Shown piece after piece: positions 9,138-17,898 of a stretch of DNA of 61,138 nucleotides; the first letter of the stretch is position 1, and every line of letters starts with the position of its first letter. Below the pieces are notes generated by a model that was not told the DNA's origin, did not search any database, and saw only the letters and a list, made by a program, of their open reading frames with translations. Made by a program: the position numbers and the translations under genes. Origin of the DNA: Flavobacteriales bacterium (lineage in GTDB: Bacteria; Bacteroidota; Bacteroidia; Flavobacteriales; UBA7312); NCBI GenBank assembly GCA_016779995.1, contig JADHMO010000001.1, positions 347,411 through 408,548 on the forward strand, in the 5' to 3' direction.

Positions 9138-9758
9138 ATGCTCGTTAAAATACACCCCGACAACCCCAACCCTAGAGGTATCGCTCAAATCGTAGAATGT
9201 TTGAAAGATGGCGGTATTATAATCTACCCAACAGATACTATTTATGGAATAGGTTGTGATATCTTTCAACAAAAAGCCGTAGAACGCATAGCGAAAATCA
9301 AAAATGTAGACCTTAAAAAGCAAAATTTTTCATTTATATGCTCAGATTTGAGCCAACTATCTGACTATACCTTACCCATTAGCAGAAACACTTATAAAAG
9401 TATGAAGAGGGTGCTACCCGGTCCATACACTTTTATTCTAAAAGCAAATGGAAGTATTCCAAAGCTGTTTAAAACCAAAAAGAAAACTGTAGGGATTAGA
9501 ATACCAAACCACAATATTCCCCAAATTCTAGTAAACGAAATTGGCAACCCTATTTTATCCTCTTCAGTTCATGATGAAGATGCAATTATGGAGTATAGTA
9601 CAGACCCAGAATTGATATACGAAAGGTATTCTAATAAAGTCGATATCGTAATTGATGCGGGAATAGGCTCTTTGACACCATCAACCGTAGTAGATTATTC
9701 TTCTGGCAAACTAGAAATTGTTCGTGAAGGGCTAGGAAAAACCGATGAACTATTTTAA
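9138..9758 (+). CDS. Sua5/YciO/YrdC family protein, YciO-type
   Basis: YrdC-fold protein of 206 residues. The ATP/threonine-binding core is visible as GGIIIYPTDTIYGIGCD (about 25-41), LPGPYTFILKA (near 95) and GIRIPNH (near 118). It is longer than the TsaC-like paralogue at 36602-37162 and resembles the YciO branch, which is related to threonylcarbamoyl-AMP synthase but usually not the essential enzyme for tRNA t6A. It starts 4 bp after the transaldolase gene, and its end overlaps the convergent coaE by 9 bp. Confidence 0.88.
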   Translation: MLVKIHPDNPNPRGIAQIVECLKDGGIIIYPTDTIYGIGCDIFQQKAVERIAKIKNVDLKKQNFSFICSDLSQLSDYTLPISRNTYKSMKRVLPGPYTFILKANGSIPKLFKTKKKTVGIRIPNHNIPQILVNEIGNPILSSSVHDEDAIMEYSTDPELIYERYSNKVDIVIDAGIGSLTPSTVVDYSSGKLEIVREGLGKTDELF

Positions 9759-10325
9759 CGCATTATGAACGCTTAATAGTTGTGGTATTACCAAACAAGA
9801 ATTGTCATTTGTGATAGTATAATCTGAAAGTGATATTTTCTTCTCTTCAGCCCATTGATTACTCATTCTTTGCCTCACTTCATTTTCTGACAAATCATCT
9901 CTTTTTAAAATACGTTTAAGTCTTATTTCTTCAGGGCAAGAAATACAAATAATTGCATCTAAAGACTGATAAGTATTACTTTCAAACAAGATAGCAGCTT
10001 CCTTAATAACATATGGCCCACTTTGATGAATAGACCATTTTTCAAAAGCATCTTGAACATGTGGGTGCACCAAAGCGTTAAGCCTTTTTAAAACTAAGGC
10101 ATCATTAAAAGCCAAGTTGGATAAATATTTACGATTTAACACATTATTAAGATACACCTCTTCTCCAAACTCAGCAATTAAGCTTTGCCTTAAATCAATA
10201 TTCTTATTCATTAGTAACTTTGCCTCCTTATCGGCGTTAAAAACAGCTACTCCAAGAATCTCAAAACAAGAAGCTATTGTAGTCTTGCCACTTCCTATAT
10301 TTCCTGTTAAGCCGATTCTTTTCAT
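9750..10325 (-). CDS. coaE: Dephospho-CoA kinase
   Basis: P-loop kinase of 191 residues catalysing the last step of coenzyme A synthesis. The N-terminus carries the Walker A motif GLTGNIGSGKTT, followed by the DADK-like FNADKEAKLLM segment and the VIKEAAILFES lid region near residue 100. It is the last gene of the run that begins with leucine dehydrogenase. It starts 1 bp after the ybbR stop and overlaps the opposed yciO-type gene at its 3' end. Confidence 0.93.
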   Translation of the reverse strand: MKRIGLTGNIGSGKTTIASCFEILGVAVFNADKEAKLLMNKNIDLRQSLIAEFGEEVYLNNVLNRKYLSNLAFNDALVLKRLNALVHPHVQDAFEKWSIHQSGPYVIKEAAILFESNTYQSLDAIICISCPEEIRLKRILKRDDLSENEVRQRMSNQWAEEKKISLSDYTITNDNSCLVIPQLLSVHNALK

Positions 10326-10326
10326 T

Positions 10327-11310
10327 TTATTTCTTAATTAAAAAATATTCAACTTTATCAGGCTTAACCCTCACATTTTCTACAAAATCGGCTTGTTTGA
10401 CTAATTCAATTGGCAAACGTTTTTTGGTGTTATCAAAATTTACACTAGTTGCAAACATATCTTTTTTAACTAAATCAAATTTATCTAAAGAAACTAAATA
10501 ATTTATAGTAACTTCATTCGGAAATAGCTTAATTTCATAACCCTTAGGAACATTTTTTATGCTTAAGGGTAATATCATTTCACCCTCAGTAAATTGCTCT
10601 ACTTTAAGTTCCCAACTTACCTTACTTAAAGAATAATTTATTTCAGAATGATTGAGGGGTTCAATGTTTATAATTCCAGAAGAATTAGCGTTAATATCAT
10701 CAATTTTTAAGGTTTCTGTACTTATTGAGCTAAAAACCTCAACAACAGCTTTGGGCCCTGATATTACTATTGTGGAAGGCTCTAATTTGATAGGTTCTTT
10801 TTGTCGAAATAAATCTTTAAAAGATAAATCTGTTTTTATTTGTATAGGAAGAACTCTTTCTGCTTTTTCGTCTAATAATACATCGATTCTGTTAGGCTGA
10901 ACGTGTAACAATTGCATATTGGTAGGAAGAACTTCTTGAAGTTGTGAAATGGATTGTTTGCCTAGCCAATAATAGTTCCACTTATTGCCTTTCTTTTTAG
11001 GAATAAAAGTTGAAACCGAAAGCGGTAGATGTTTTCTGAAACTTAAACGATGAGCAAGTATGGTAAAACCTGGTGCTATCACTTGAAGATGTAAATCAAC
11101 ATTTTTATCCTCAATAAGTAATTTATCATCAGGCAAATCTACAAAAGCAGCCTCATAATGTACCGTTGTAGTATAATCTTTTGACAAGACTGTAAGAATC
11201 CAAAATAAAGTAGATAGAGCTAAAAGAAATAAGAAAATCGGAAGTTGCTTTCTCTCAATTCTTAAAACAACAATTAATCTATTGAATAGAAATGTAAGTT
11301 TGCTCAACAT
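10327..11310 (-). CDS. CdaR/YbbR-like domain protein
   Basis: Single-pass membrane protein of 327 residues. An N-terminal helix (about 23-40, LPIFLFLLALSTLFWIL) is followed by an extracytoplasmic part made of YbbR-like beta modules, for example PIQIKTDLSFKD and the later ITISGPKAVVEVF-type segment. In Firmicutes CdaR, proteins of this family regulate the diadenylate cyclase CdaA; no cyclase gene is adjacent here, so that role is not assumed. It lies between yajC and coaE, the standard Bacteroidota order. A UUCG terminator touches its start codon (11311-11330). Confidence 0.85.
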   Translation of the reverse strand: MLSKLTFLFNRLIVVLRIERKQLPIFLFLLALSTLFWILTVLSKDYTTTVHYEAAFVDLPDDKLLIEDKNVDLHLQVIAPGFTILAHRLSFRKHLPLSVSTFIPKKKGNKWNYYWLGKQSISQLQEVLPTNMQLLHVQPNRIDVLLDEKAERVLPIQIKTDLSFKDLFRQKEPIKLEPSTIVISGPKAVVEVFSSISTETLKIDDINANSSGIINIEPLNHSEINYSLSKVSWELKVEQFTEGEMILPLSIKNVPKGYEIKLFPNEVTINYLVSLDKFDLVKKDMFATSVNFDNTKKRLPIELVKQADFVENVRVKPDKVEYFLIKK

Positions 11311-11330
11311 AAAAAAAGGGCCGAAGCCCC
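11311..11330 (-). terminator. UUCG-loop intrinsic terminator inside the operon, abutting the ybbR start
   Basis: On the minus strand the order is GGGC, TTCG, GCCC, then seven T, and the next base is the ATG of ybbR at 11310. The C(UUCG)G tetraloop makes the short 4-bp GC stem unusually stable. It should terminate part of the transcripts coming from yajC. Confidence 0.7.
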
Positions 11331-11338
11331 GTTAAAGA

Positions 11339-11638
11339 TTATTCTTTGGCATTAGATAATTCAGCAGAGATTCCTGATTTATCAAATTTTAAAACAATGC
11401 TGCTCCCAACATCTATTTTTACAGTTTTTTCAGATACCTCTACTATTTTACCGTGTAAGCCTCCTGAAGTGATGACCTTGTCTCCTTTCTTAAGTTCTTC
11501 TCTGAATTTACGTTCTTGCTTTTGCTTTTTTACTTGAGGTCTTATCATAAAAAACCAAAAAACACCAAAAACTAGAACAAAGAAAATAAGCGGATTGCCT
11601 CCTCCTTCTGCGTTAAAAAAAATTGTAATAATATTCAT
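11339..11638 (-). CDS. yajC: Preprotein translocase accessory subunit YajC
   Basis: Small protein of 99 residues with one N-terminal membrane helix (about 16-32, LIFFVLVFGVFWFFMIRP) followed by the basic PQVKKQKQERKF stretch and the conserved KKGDKVITSGGLHGKIVEV core. YajC associates with SecDF and SecYEG at the inner membrane. It starts directly after the DUF1573 gene stop and is followed by an intrinsic terminator before ybbR. Confidence 0.94.
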   Translation of the reverse strand: MNIITIFFNAEGGGNPLIFFVLVFGVFWFFMIRPQVKKQKQERKFREELKKGDKVITSGGLHGKIVEVSEKTVKIDVGSSIVLKFDKSGISAELSNAKE

Positions 11639-12130
11639 TTATTTAGATGTTACTTCAGAAGTGATATTAATCACCTTTCTGTTTGGGTTAGTATTTGCTG
11701 TTAAAGTTATGGCTTTATTTTGTTTTCCGCTTCTTCCTGAACTGTTGAAAGTTACGTCTATTGATCCAGATTCACCTGGGGCAATAGGGTCTCTAGGCCA
11801 GTTAGGCACTGTACAGCCACAAGAACCTTTAGCGTTTGAAATAATTAATGGCGCATCTCCTGAATTGGTGAATTTGAAAGAGTATGATACTTTCTCACCA
11901 TCTACGAGTTGTCCGAAATCGTGTAATTCTTTTTCAAAATTAAACTCTGGCATTCCTGATTTTTCGCTTGAAGACTCTGCAGTATTATCATTCATAACTA
12001 GATTAGATGAAAGCGATGGTTTTACTTCTTCTTTCTTGACAGGAGTTTTTGTGTTATCTCCTACTTTTTTGGACATATCGCCACAAGAGAATAAGCAAAC
12101 CGATAGGGATATTAAAAATACTTTGTACAT
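11639..12130 (-). CDS. DUF1573 lipoprotein
   Basis: Predicted lipoprotein of 163 residues. The ATG at 12130 gives a proper signal peptide with a lipobox (MYKVFLISLSVCLFSCGD), whereas the in-frame start at 12157 would put nine polar residues before it. After a low-complexity linker, the C-terminal half holds the DUF1573 Ig-like fold (ELHDFGQLVDGEKVSYSF, then SCGCTVPNWP, then PGESGSIDVTF). The function is unknown; the family is very common in Bacteroidota envelopes. It sits between nusB and yajC in the conserved order. Confidence 0.88.
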   Translation of the reverse strand: MYKVFLISLSVCLFSCGDMSKKVGDNTKTPVKKEEVKPSLSSNLVMNDNTAESSSEKSGMPEFNFEKELHDFGQLVDGEKVSYSFKFTNSGDAPLIISNAKGSCGCTVPNWPRDPIAPGESGSIDVTFNSSGRSGKQNKAITLTANTNPNRKVINITSEVTSK

Positions 12131-12166
12131 GTTAAAATTATAATTAGTTGATAGCAAAAATAGTAA

Positions 12167-13102
12167 TTATTCGATTAAGCCTCTACCCATTTTTTTAATG
12201 GCTCCTTCTTTCTTAAGCTCAATTAATAAACTGTCCAAAATGCCATTAACAAAATTCTTACTATTTGGTGTGCTATAATATTTTGCAAGTTCAATATATT
12301 CGTTGATAGTAACTTTTACGGGTACACTAGGCATTTTCAATAGTTCAGATAGTGCCATTTGCATTAAGATTAAATCCATTTGCGCAACCCTTTCCAAATC
12401 CCAGTTTTTAGTTTTTGAAGAAATTAATTCTGAAAATTCATCAGAGTGAACTATGGAATGACGTAACAAATTAACCGCAAAGTCTTTTTCATCAGTATCC
12501 TTAAAAAGCTCAAACAATTCTATTGTATCATTATCAGATTCCTTAATTGTTTTTATAACCATACTACAAATGAAAGGAAAGTCATCTTCCCAAAAGATAT
12601 CTTGCTCACTTAAAAAGTCTTGAAAGACTTCCATCTCTATTAATTCTTTGCTAAATAGCTTGACGATAAACTTTTTGTCCGAATCAAAGTCAACAGACTC
12701 CTCACTCATGTATGAAGTATACAATTCGGACTCTACCATTTTAAAATAAATGGCTTTTATCATATTTTGCTCATCAGCAAAAGATAATTTAGCGTGTCCT
12801 GCTTTATTAATTAAATCAGAATCATCTCTCAGTTTTTGTAAAAACAAATTGTTGATAAACTTCGTATTTGGATTTAAATCGTTATCAGATGGTAATTGTT
12901 TTTTTTTGGAGTCTTCTGAATAATTTTCAGCAAAGTCTCTTACCTCTAAAATATACATTAGTAAAAGGAGATATAACTCTTCTACTTTATTTAAAGATTT
13001 TAAAAATTGCTTTTCAAGAGCTGCAATTTCTACCCCATTTGATTTATTCCAAGAATAAACAAATTGTAAAACACGTATTCTTAAGTGACGTCGATTTAGC
13101 AT
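12167..13102 (-). CDS. nusB: Transcription antitermination factor NusB, long Bacteroidota form
   Basis: The protein has 311 residues, about twice the length of E. coli NusB. The N-terminus has the family start NRRHLRIRVLQFVYSW, and the NusB helical core is in the C-terminal half (WDLERVAQMDLILMQMALSE, VKVTINEYIELAKYYSTPNSKNFVNGILD). The extra part between is acidic and helical, as in other Bacteroidota. NusB works with NusE (S10) on boxA RNA in rRNA transcription. It lies 17 bp downstream of leucine dehydrogenase and is probably co-transcribed with it. Confidence 0.92.
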   Translation of the reverse strand: MLNRRHLRIRVLQFVYSWNKSNGVEIAALEKQFLKSLNKVEELYLLLLMYILEVRDFAENYSEDSKKKQLPSDNDLNPNTKFINNLFLQKLRDDSDLINKAGHAKLSFADEQNMIKAIYFKMVESELYTSYMSEESVDFDSDKKFIVKLFSKELIEMEVFQDFLSEQDIFWEDDFPFICSMVIKTIKESDNDTIELFELFKDTDEKDFAVNLLRHSIVHSDEFSELISSKTKNWDLERVAQMDLILMQMALSELLKMPSVPVKVTINEYIELAKYYSTPNSKNFVNGILDSLLIELKKEGAIKKMGRGLIE

Positions 13103-13119
13103 AAATTTCTGTTAATTCT

Positions 13120-14208
13120 CTAGTTTTTAGCTTGTGCTATACGTTCCATAGCCAATTTTAGAGCTGCCTGATGTGTAGTTATATTTTCTTCTTCAGATTT
13201 AGAAAAAATTTCTAACGTAGTATCATAAATTTTACGTGTCTGAGCAATTGCTTTTTCTCTATCATATCCATTAATCTCAGAATAAACATTTATCAATCCA
13301 CCTGCATTAATTAAAAAATCTGGAGCATATAAAATTCCTTTTTCTTGAAGCAAATTAGCGTGTTTAACTTCATCTTGAAGCTGGTTGTTAGCAGCTCCGG
13401 CTATAATTTCACATTTAAATTGTTCTATGGTGACATCATTGATTGTGGCACCTAAAGCACAAGGAGAGTAAATATCTACATCTAAATCAAAAATCGAATT
13501 ATCTTCAATAGTTTGACAATTATAAAGCTCCGAAACTCGTTTTAAATTTGCTTTATTAATATCATTGATAAGGACATCAGCACCTTCTTCAGTAAGATGT
13601 TTCACAAGATTTTCACCAACATGACCTACGCCTTGTACTAGAATTTTTTTTGCGTTTAAATCATCTGAACCCCATTTGTGTTTGGCAGAAGCTTTCATTC
13701 CCATGTAAACGCCAAATGCTGTTACTGGCGAGGGATCTCCTCCTCCTCCCATCTCAACTGGTATGCCCGTAACAAAATCTGTTTCTTTTTTAACATGAAC
13801 CATATCTATAGCACTCATACCAACATCTTCAGCAGTAATATACTTACCGCCTAAGCTGTTTACATATTCACCAAATTTACGCATCAAAGCTTCTGTTTTT
13901 TGCGTAGATGAATCGCCAATAATAACGGCTTTTCCCCCACCTAAAGATAGACCTGTGATAGCAGCTTTAAATGTCATGCCTCTAGAAAGTCTTAACACAT
14001 CAATAATGGCATCATTATCGCAATCATAATTCCACATTCTAGTTCCTCCTAAAGCTGGGCCAAGTGTAGTATCGTGAATTGCAATAATTGCTTTTAGCCC
14101 TGTTTCTTTGTCATTACAAAACACCAATTGCTCATGATTCATTTGAGTCATCATCTCAATGACTTGAAAATCTTTAACAGAATCGTTGACATTCTTTACT
14201 TCCAACAT
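13120..14208 (-). CDS. Glu/Leu/Phe/Val dehydrogenase, probable leucine dehydrogenase
   Basis: NAD-dependent amino-acid dehydrogenase of 362 residues that interconverts branched-chain amino acids and their 2-oxo acids. The N-terminal domain shows GPALGGTRMW, then GMTFKAAITGLSLGGGKAVI with the catalytic lysine, then KYITAEDVGM. The Rossmann domain has VQGVGHVGENLVKHL near residue 190, and ILYAPDFLINAGGLINVY follows. The length and these motifs fit leucine dehydrogenase rather than the longer glutamate dehydrogenases. No Shine-Dalgarno or perfect TAnnTTTG box was found before its ATG. Confidence 0.9.
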   Translation of the reverse strand: MLEVKNVNDSVKDFQVIEMMTQMNHEQLVFCNDKETGLKAIIAIHDTTLGPALGGTRMWNYDCDNDAIIDVLRLSRGMTFKAAITGLSLGGGKAVIIGDSSTQKTEALMRKFGEYVNSLGGKYITAEDVGMSAIDMVHVKKETDFVTGIPVEMGGGGDPSPVTAFGVYMGMKASAKHKWGSDDLNAKKILVQGVGHVGENLVKHLTEEGADVLINDINKANLKRVSELYNCQTIEDNSIFDLDVDIYSPCALGATINDVTIEQFKCEIIAGAANNQLQDEVKHANLLQEKGILYAPDFLINAGGLINVYSEINGYDREKAIAQTRKIYDTTLEIFSKSEEENITTHQAALKLAMERIAQAKN

Positions 14209-14245
14209 AGCGTTATATTTTGATTAAATTAAACAGAAAGTTAAT

Positions 14246-14253
14246 TAACTTTG
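14246..14253 (+). promoter_or_regulatory. Candidate -7 box for the ABC exporter
   Basis: TAACTTTG matches TAnnTTTG and lies in the divergent 135-bp gap between leucine dehydrogenase and the ABC gene, giving a leader of about 86 nt. A second, looser candidate (TAAATTTTG, 14282-14290) is closer. Neither has a clear -33 TTTG. Confidence 0.35.
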
Positions 14254-14343
14254 TCACACTTTAATTACTATTCAAAAAAGGTAAATTTTGCGCTGTCAAA
14301 GCTACAATTTTATTTGTGCATTTAGATTAACAAGTTCAATTTT

Positions 14344-16101
14344 ATGAAAGAGCTTAATTATCTATTCAAATTTTATAAAAAATACCGATGGCGTTTTGCT
14401 CTTGGCACATTTTTCGTAGTGACATCTAATATTTTTGCTTTGTATCCAGCAATATATACTAGAAAAGCATTTGACGCTGCCAAAGAAGCCATAGAATCTT
14501 CACAAAATAGCAATTACGATTTTTCAGATTTAACCTCAACCTTACTATATTTTGGAATGATGTTAATTCTATTTGCGTTATTGAAAGGGGTTTTTATGTT
14601 TTTTATGAGACAAACTATCATTGTTATGTCTCGATTAATTGAATTCGATATAAAAAATGAAATATTCAAACATTATCAGAAATTAGACAGAGCTTTTTAT
14701 AAAAGAAATAACACGGGTGACATGATGGCTCGAATAAGTGAAGATGTTACTAAAGTAAGAATGTTTTTAGGTCCAGCTACAATGTATCCCATCAATATGA
14801 TATCGCTGTTCATTTTTGTAATGTATAATATGTTTAGCATCAATATTAAGCTGAGTTTATTTGTTCTTGCGCCACTTCCAATAATGTCTATTACTATATT
14901 TTTCATTAGTAAAGTCATACATGCCAAGAGTGAAAAAGTACAAAGCCAACTGTCTACTCTATCGACACTCACTCAAGAGTCTTTTTCTGGAATCAGGATT
15001 TTGAAATCCTTCGTTAACGAAAGAACTAACTTTAGTATTTTCAAATCTGAAACTAACGAATACCTCAAACGTAATGTGTCCTTAGCTAAAACTAATGCCG
15101 CTTTCTTTCCCTTTATGCTTTTATTGATAGGCTTAAGCACTTTACTTACTATATACGTTGGAGGAAAAGAATCTATAGCAGGTAATATTACAACTGGAAA
15201 CATCGCCGAATTCATTATATATGTCAATATGTTAACATGGCCTATGGCATCTATCGGCTGGGTTACCTCCATTATACAAAGAGCAGCAGCTTCCCAAAAA
15301 AGAATTAATGAATTTCTTAATACAGAGGCAGAAATTAATTCAGAAGACGGAAATGTACATAATATTGACGGTAAGATAACTTTTAAAAATATAAGCTTTG
15401 AATATCCAGACAGTGGAGTAAAAGCATTAGATAATATTTCGTTTAACATCGAAAAGGGGCAATCTGTTGCAATAGTCGGAAGGACAGGTTCAGGAAAATC
15501 AACAATTGTCAACCTCATTAGCCGCATGTATATGCCTACCTCTGGAAAAATTGAGATAGATGACCTTCCAATAGAAGAAATCAACTTAGCTAGTCTTCGC
15601 TCAGGAATAAGCTTAGTACCTCAGGAAGCTTTATTGTTTTCAGACACCATATCCAATAATATTGCCTTTGGTTCAAAAGAAGAACTAACACAAGAAGATT
15701 TAGAATTGGTTGCCAAAAAAGCAGCTATACACGATAATATCAAAAACTTCCCAAAAGGTTATCAAACTATGGTTGGAGAAAGAGGTGTTACACTATCTGG
15801 CGGACAAAAACAGCGCATCTCAATTGCTAGAGCATTAGTTAGACCTTCTAGCATACTTATTTTCGACGATTGCTTGTCAGCAGTAGATAATGAAACTGAA
15901 GAAAAAATACTCTCGTCTCTAAAAAAAGAAGGTCTAGAAAAAACAAGTATTACTATAAGCCACAGAATGTCATCAATACAACATACCGACAAAATAATAG
16001 TTCTTGATAACGGCAAAATTGCTGAAATGGGAACACATTCTGAGCTTTTCGAAAAAGGCGGGATTTATCACGAAATGTACCAGCAACAACTTTCAAATTA
16101 G
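14344..16101 (+). CDS. ABC exporter, fused permease/ATPase (MsbA-like)
   Basis: Half-transporter of 585 residues: a six-helix type I exporter domain (about 1-320), then an ATPase domain with Walker A GRTGSGKST (near 380), Q-loop LVPQEALLF, signature LSGGQKQR (near 480) and Walker B ILIFDDCLSAVD. It forms a homodimer or heterodimer. The substrate may be lipid A, a lipid or a drug, and cannot be chosen from sequence. The gene is followed by DUF3276 but has its own upstream region. Confidence 0.9.
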   Translation: MKELNYLFKFYKKYRWRFALGTFFVVTSNIFALYPAIYTRKAFDAAKEAIESSQNSNYDFSDLTSTLLYFGMMLILFALLKGVFMFFMRQTIIVMSRLIEFDIKNEIFKHYQKLDRAFYKRNNTGDMMARISEDVTKVRMFLGPATMYPINMISLFIFVMYNMFSINIKLSLFVLAPLPIMSITIFFISKVIHAKSEKVQSQLSTLSTLTQESFSGIRILKSFVNERTNFSIFKSETNEYLKRNVSLAKTNAAFFPFMLLLIGLSTLLTIYVGGKESIAGNITTGNIAEFIIYVNMLTWPMASIGWVTSIIQRAAASQKRINEFLNTEAEINSEDGNVHNIDGKITFKNISFEYPDSGVKALDNISFNIEKGQSVAIVGRTGSGKSTIVNLISRMYMPTSGKIEIDDLPIEEINLASLRSGISLVPQEALLFSDTISNNIAFGSKEELTQEDLELVAKKAAIHDNIKNFPKGYQTMVGERGVTLSGGQKQRISIARALVRPSSILIFDDCLSAVDNETEEKILSSLKKEGLEKTSITISHRMSSIQHTDKIIVLDNGKIAEMGTHSELFEKGGIYHEMYQQQLSN

Positions 16102-16108
16102 AATTAAA

Positions 16109-16139
16109 TTTGTGTTTTGCATTAAATTTCATAGATTTG
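16109..16139 (+). promoter_or_regulatory. Full -33/-7 promoter of the DUF3276 gene
   Basis: TTTG at 16109-16112, a 19-bp spacer and TAGATTTG at 16132-16139 together match the Bacteroidota promoter (TTTG, about 19-21 bp, TAnnTTTG). This is the only -7 box in the window for which I found a -33 partner at normal spacing. Predicted start is about 16144, 17 nt before the ATG. Confidence 0.6.
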
Positions 16140-16160
16140 AGAGATAAATCATGAAAAATT

Positions 16161-16493
16161 ATGGAAGACTACAAAGACCAAGAAGAAATTTTTTCAAATA
16201 TAGTAAGAGCAGGTAAAAGAACTTACTTTTTTGATGTAAGAGCTACTAGAGCAAACGATTACTACCTAACTATTACTGAAAGTAAAAAAATATTTAATGA
16301 CGATGGTAGTCACTATTTTAAAAAGCATAAAATATTTCTTTACAAAGAAGATTTTGAGAAATTCAAAGACGCTCTCTCCGAAAGTATAGACTACATCTTC
16401 AAGAACAAAGGACAAGAAATTATTTCAGCTTCAAAAAACGAATCTGATGAAGGTGATTCGAGTTTTACCGATGTTAATTTTGAAGATATCTAA
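16161..16493 (+). CDS. DUF3276 / PUR-type nucleic-acid-binding protein
   Basis: Small protein of 110 residues of the Bacteroidota DUF3276 family, structurally related to the PUR repeat of Pur-alpha and expected to bind single-stranded nucleic acid. Seen features are the family segment RAGKRTYFFDVRATRANDYYLTITE, then KKHKIFLYKEDFEKF, and an acidic tail (ESDEGDSSFTDVNFED). The ATG at 16161 is preceded by a complete promoter. An upstream ATG at 16152 is out of frame with the conserved sequence. Confidence 0.85.
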   Translation: MEDYKDQEEIFSNIVRAGKRTYFFDVRATRANDYYLTITESKKIFNDDGSHYFKKHKIFLYKEDFEKFKDALSESIDYIFKNKGQEIISASKNESDEGDSSFTDVNFEDI

Positions 16494-16496
16494 AAC

Positions 16497-16919
16497 CTAA
16501 ATTGTATATCCAAACACAAGTAAGGTAAGGATAGTAAGAATAAAGTAACTAACTAAAGATTGTGCTCCGACGTAATCTTTAGCTACTCTTTGTCCCAAGA
16601 ACAACATTATCAATGCCACAGAAGCCAAAATAGTACCGTAAAACGCTAAAGTTATACTACCATCATAAAGTAAAAAAACAACCCCAACAAGATTTAATAT
16701 ACCTGATAAAAGCTCAACAACGGTTATCGTAAAAAATAAAACTGGCACAAAGTTTTTAAATGGTGAATTAGCAAAATGAGAGCTCAACCACTCCAAATTT
16801 CCTTTTTTGTCCACTACCTTATCAATGCCAGATTGTAAAAACAAAATTGCTAAAAAGGATACGGCTAATATCTGAACAATTAAAAACACTGTTTCTGTAG
16901 AATTTATGAGTAATGACAT
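16497..16919 (-). CDS. DoxX-like small membrane protein
   Basis: Four-helix membrane protein of 140 residues (helices near 10-28, 57-72, 75-92 and 118-138). The FLQSGIDKVVDKKGNLEWL segment after helix 1 and the PVLFFTITVVELLSGILNL segment are typical of DoxX/DoxD-like proteins. The role is unknown; relatives have been linked to respiratory or redox membrane complexes. It ends 3 bp from the convergent DUF3276 gene. Confidence 0.75.
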   Translation of the reverse strand: MSLLINSTETVFLIVQILAVSFLAILFLQSGIDKVVDKKGNLEWLSSHFANSPFKNFVPVLFFTITVVELLSGILNLVGVVFLLYDGSITLAFYGTILASVALIMLFLGQRVAKDYVGAQSLVSYFILTILTLLVFGYTI

Positions 16920-17012
16920 TATTAAAATAATTTAAATTATAGCTATTAACATTTTGCGCTAAATGTTAAAAAAAACACCTTTTTTTCTTCTTAGGCACTC
17001 AATTAATTAGGT

Positions 17013-17020
17013 TATTTTTG
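17013..17020 (+). promoter_or_regulatory. Candidate -7 box of the parAB operon
   Basis: TATTTTTG matches TAnnTTTG. With the ffs offset, transcription would start near 17025, about 19 nt before the 14-bp palindrome and 90 nt before parA. Confidence 0.45.
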
Positions 17021-17043
17021 AATCGTAAATATAGTTAAATATG

Positions 17044-17057
17044 CTCGTTTAAACGAG
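17044..17057. promoter_or_regulatory. Perfect 14-bp palindrome in the parAB leader
   Basis: CTCGTTTAAACGAG is self-complementary over all 14 positions. It lies 57 bp upstream of parA and downstream of the candidate -7 box, so it could be an operator for ParA/ParB or another regulator. It does not match the consensus parS (TGTTnCACGTGnAACA). Confidence 0.5.
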
Positions 17058-17114
17058 TTTATCTGACCAACCCTTAAAATCAAATTAATTTACACTACAA
17101 ATAAAACTAACAAA

Positions 17115-17897
17115 ATGAATAAAATTATTGTAATCGCTAATCAAAAAGGTGGAGTTGGCAAAACAACTACTGCAATCAATCTAGCAGCATGCCTTGGCGT
17201 ACTTGAAAAAAAAGTCCTACTTGTAGATGCAGACCCTCAAGCAAACTCAACATCAGGTGTTGGCTACGACCCAAGAGAAATTAAAGCAGGACTATACGAA
17301 TGCTTAATTGATGATCTTAGTCCAAAAGATGCAATCGTTAAAACTGAAAGCCCAAATTTGGATTTACTACCTGCTCACATTGATTTAGTTGGTGCTGAAC
17401 TCGAACTCGTCAATCAACAAAATAGAGAGTTTATTCTTAAAGGCATCTTAGAGCAAGTTAAATCTAGTTATGACTACATTATCATTGACTGCGCCCCTTC
17501 TTTAGGTATAGTGACTACAAATGCCTTAACCGCAGCAAACTCCATTATAATACCTATTCAATGCGAATATTTTGCTCTTGAAGGACTTGGCAAATTACTC
17601 AATACAATTAAAATTGTTCAAAATCGTTTGAACAAAGAGCTCGATATTGAAGGTCTTTTACTAACTATGTATGATACGAGATTAAGACTTTCAAACCAGG
17701 TGGTTGAAGAAGTAAAAACACATTTTCAAGAAATGGTCTTCGATACTATCATACAGAGAAATGTAAGACTAAGTGAAGCACCTAGCTTTGGACAAACTAT
17801 CATTATGCATGATGCTAATAGTAAAGGTGCTATCAATTACTTAAATCTAGCAAAAGAGCTCTTGGAAAAGAATGAAACAGCACTTCAAAATCAATAA
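17115..17897 (+). CDS. parA: Chromosome-partitioning ATPase ParA/Soj
   Basis: Deviant Walker ATPase of 260 residues that acts with ParB to segregate the chromosome origin. The N-terminus has ANQKGGVGKTTTAINLAA with the signature lysine, followed by the DADPQANST segment and IIIDCAPSLG (Walker B). It is a short chromosomal-type ParA without an N-terminal DNA-binding domain. The stop is 1 bp before the parB ATG. A 195-bp gap upstream carries a -7 box and a palindrome. Confidence 0.95.
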   Translation: MNKIIVIANQKGGVGKTTTAINLAACLGVLEKKVLLVDADPQANSTSGVGYDPREIKAGLYECLIDDLSPKDAIVKTESPNLDLLPAHIDLVGAELELVNQQNREFILKGILEQVKSSYDYIIIDCAPSLGIVTTNALTAANSIIIPIQCEYFALEGLGKLLNTIKIVQNRLNKELDIEGLLLTMYDTRLRLSNQVVEEVKTHFQEMVFDTIIQRNVRLSEAPSFGQTIIMHDANSKGAINYLNLAKELLEKNETALQNQ

Positions 17898-17898
17898 A

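Noticed and set aside
16920-17114. parS site before parA
   Set aside because: No TGTTnCACGTGnAACA-like sequence; the palindrome present has a different core.
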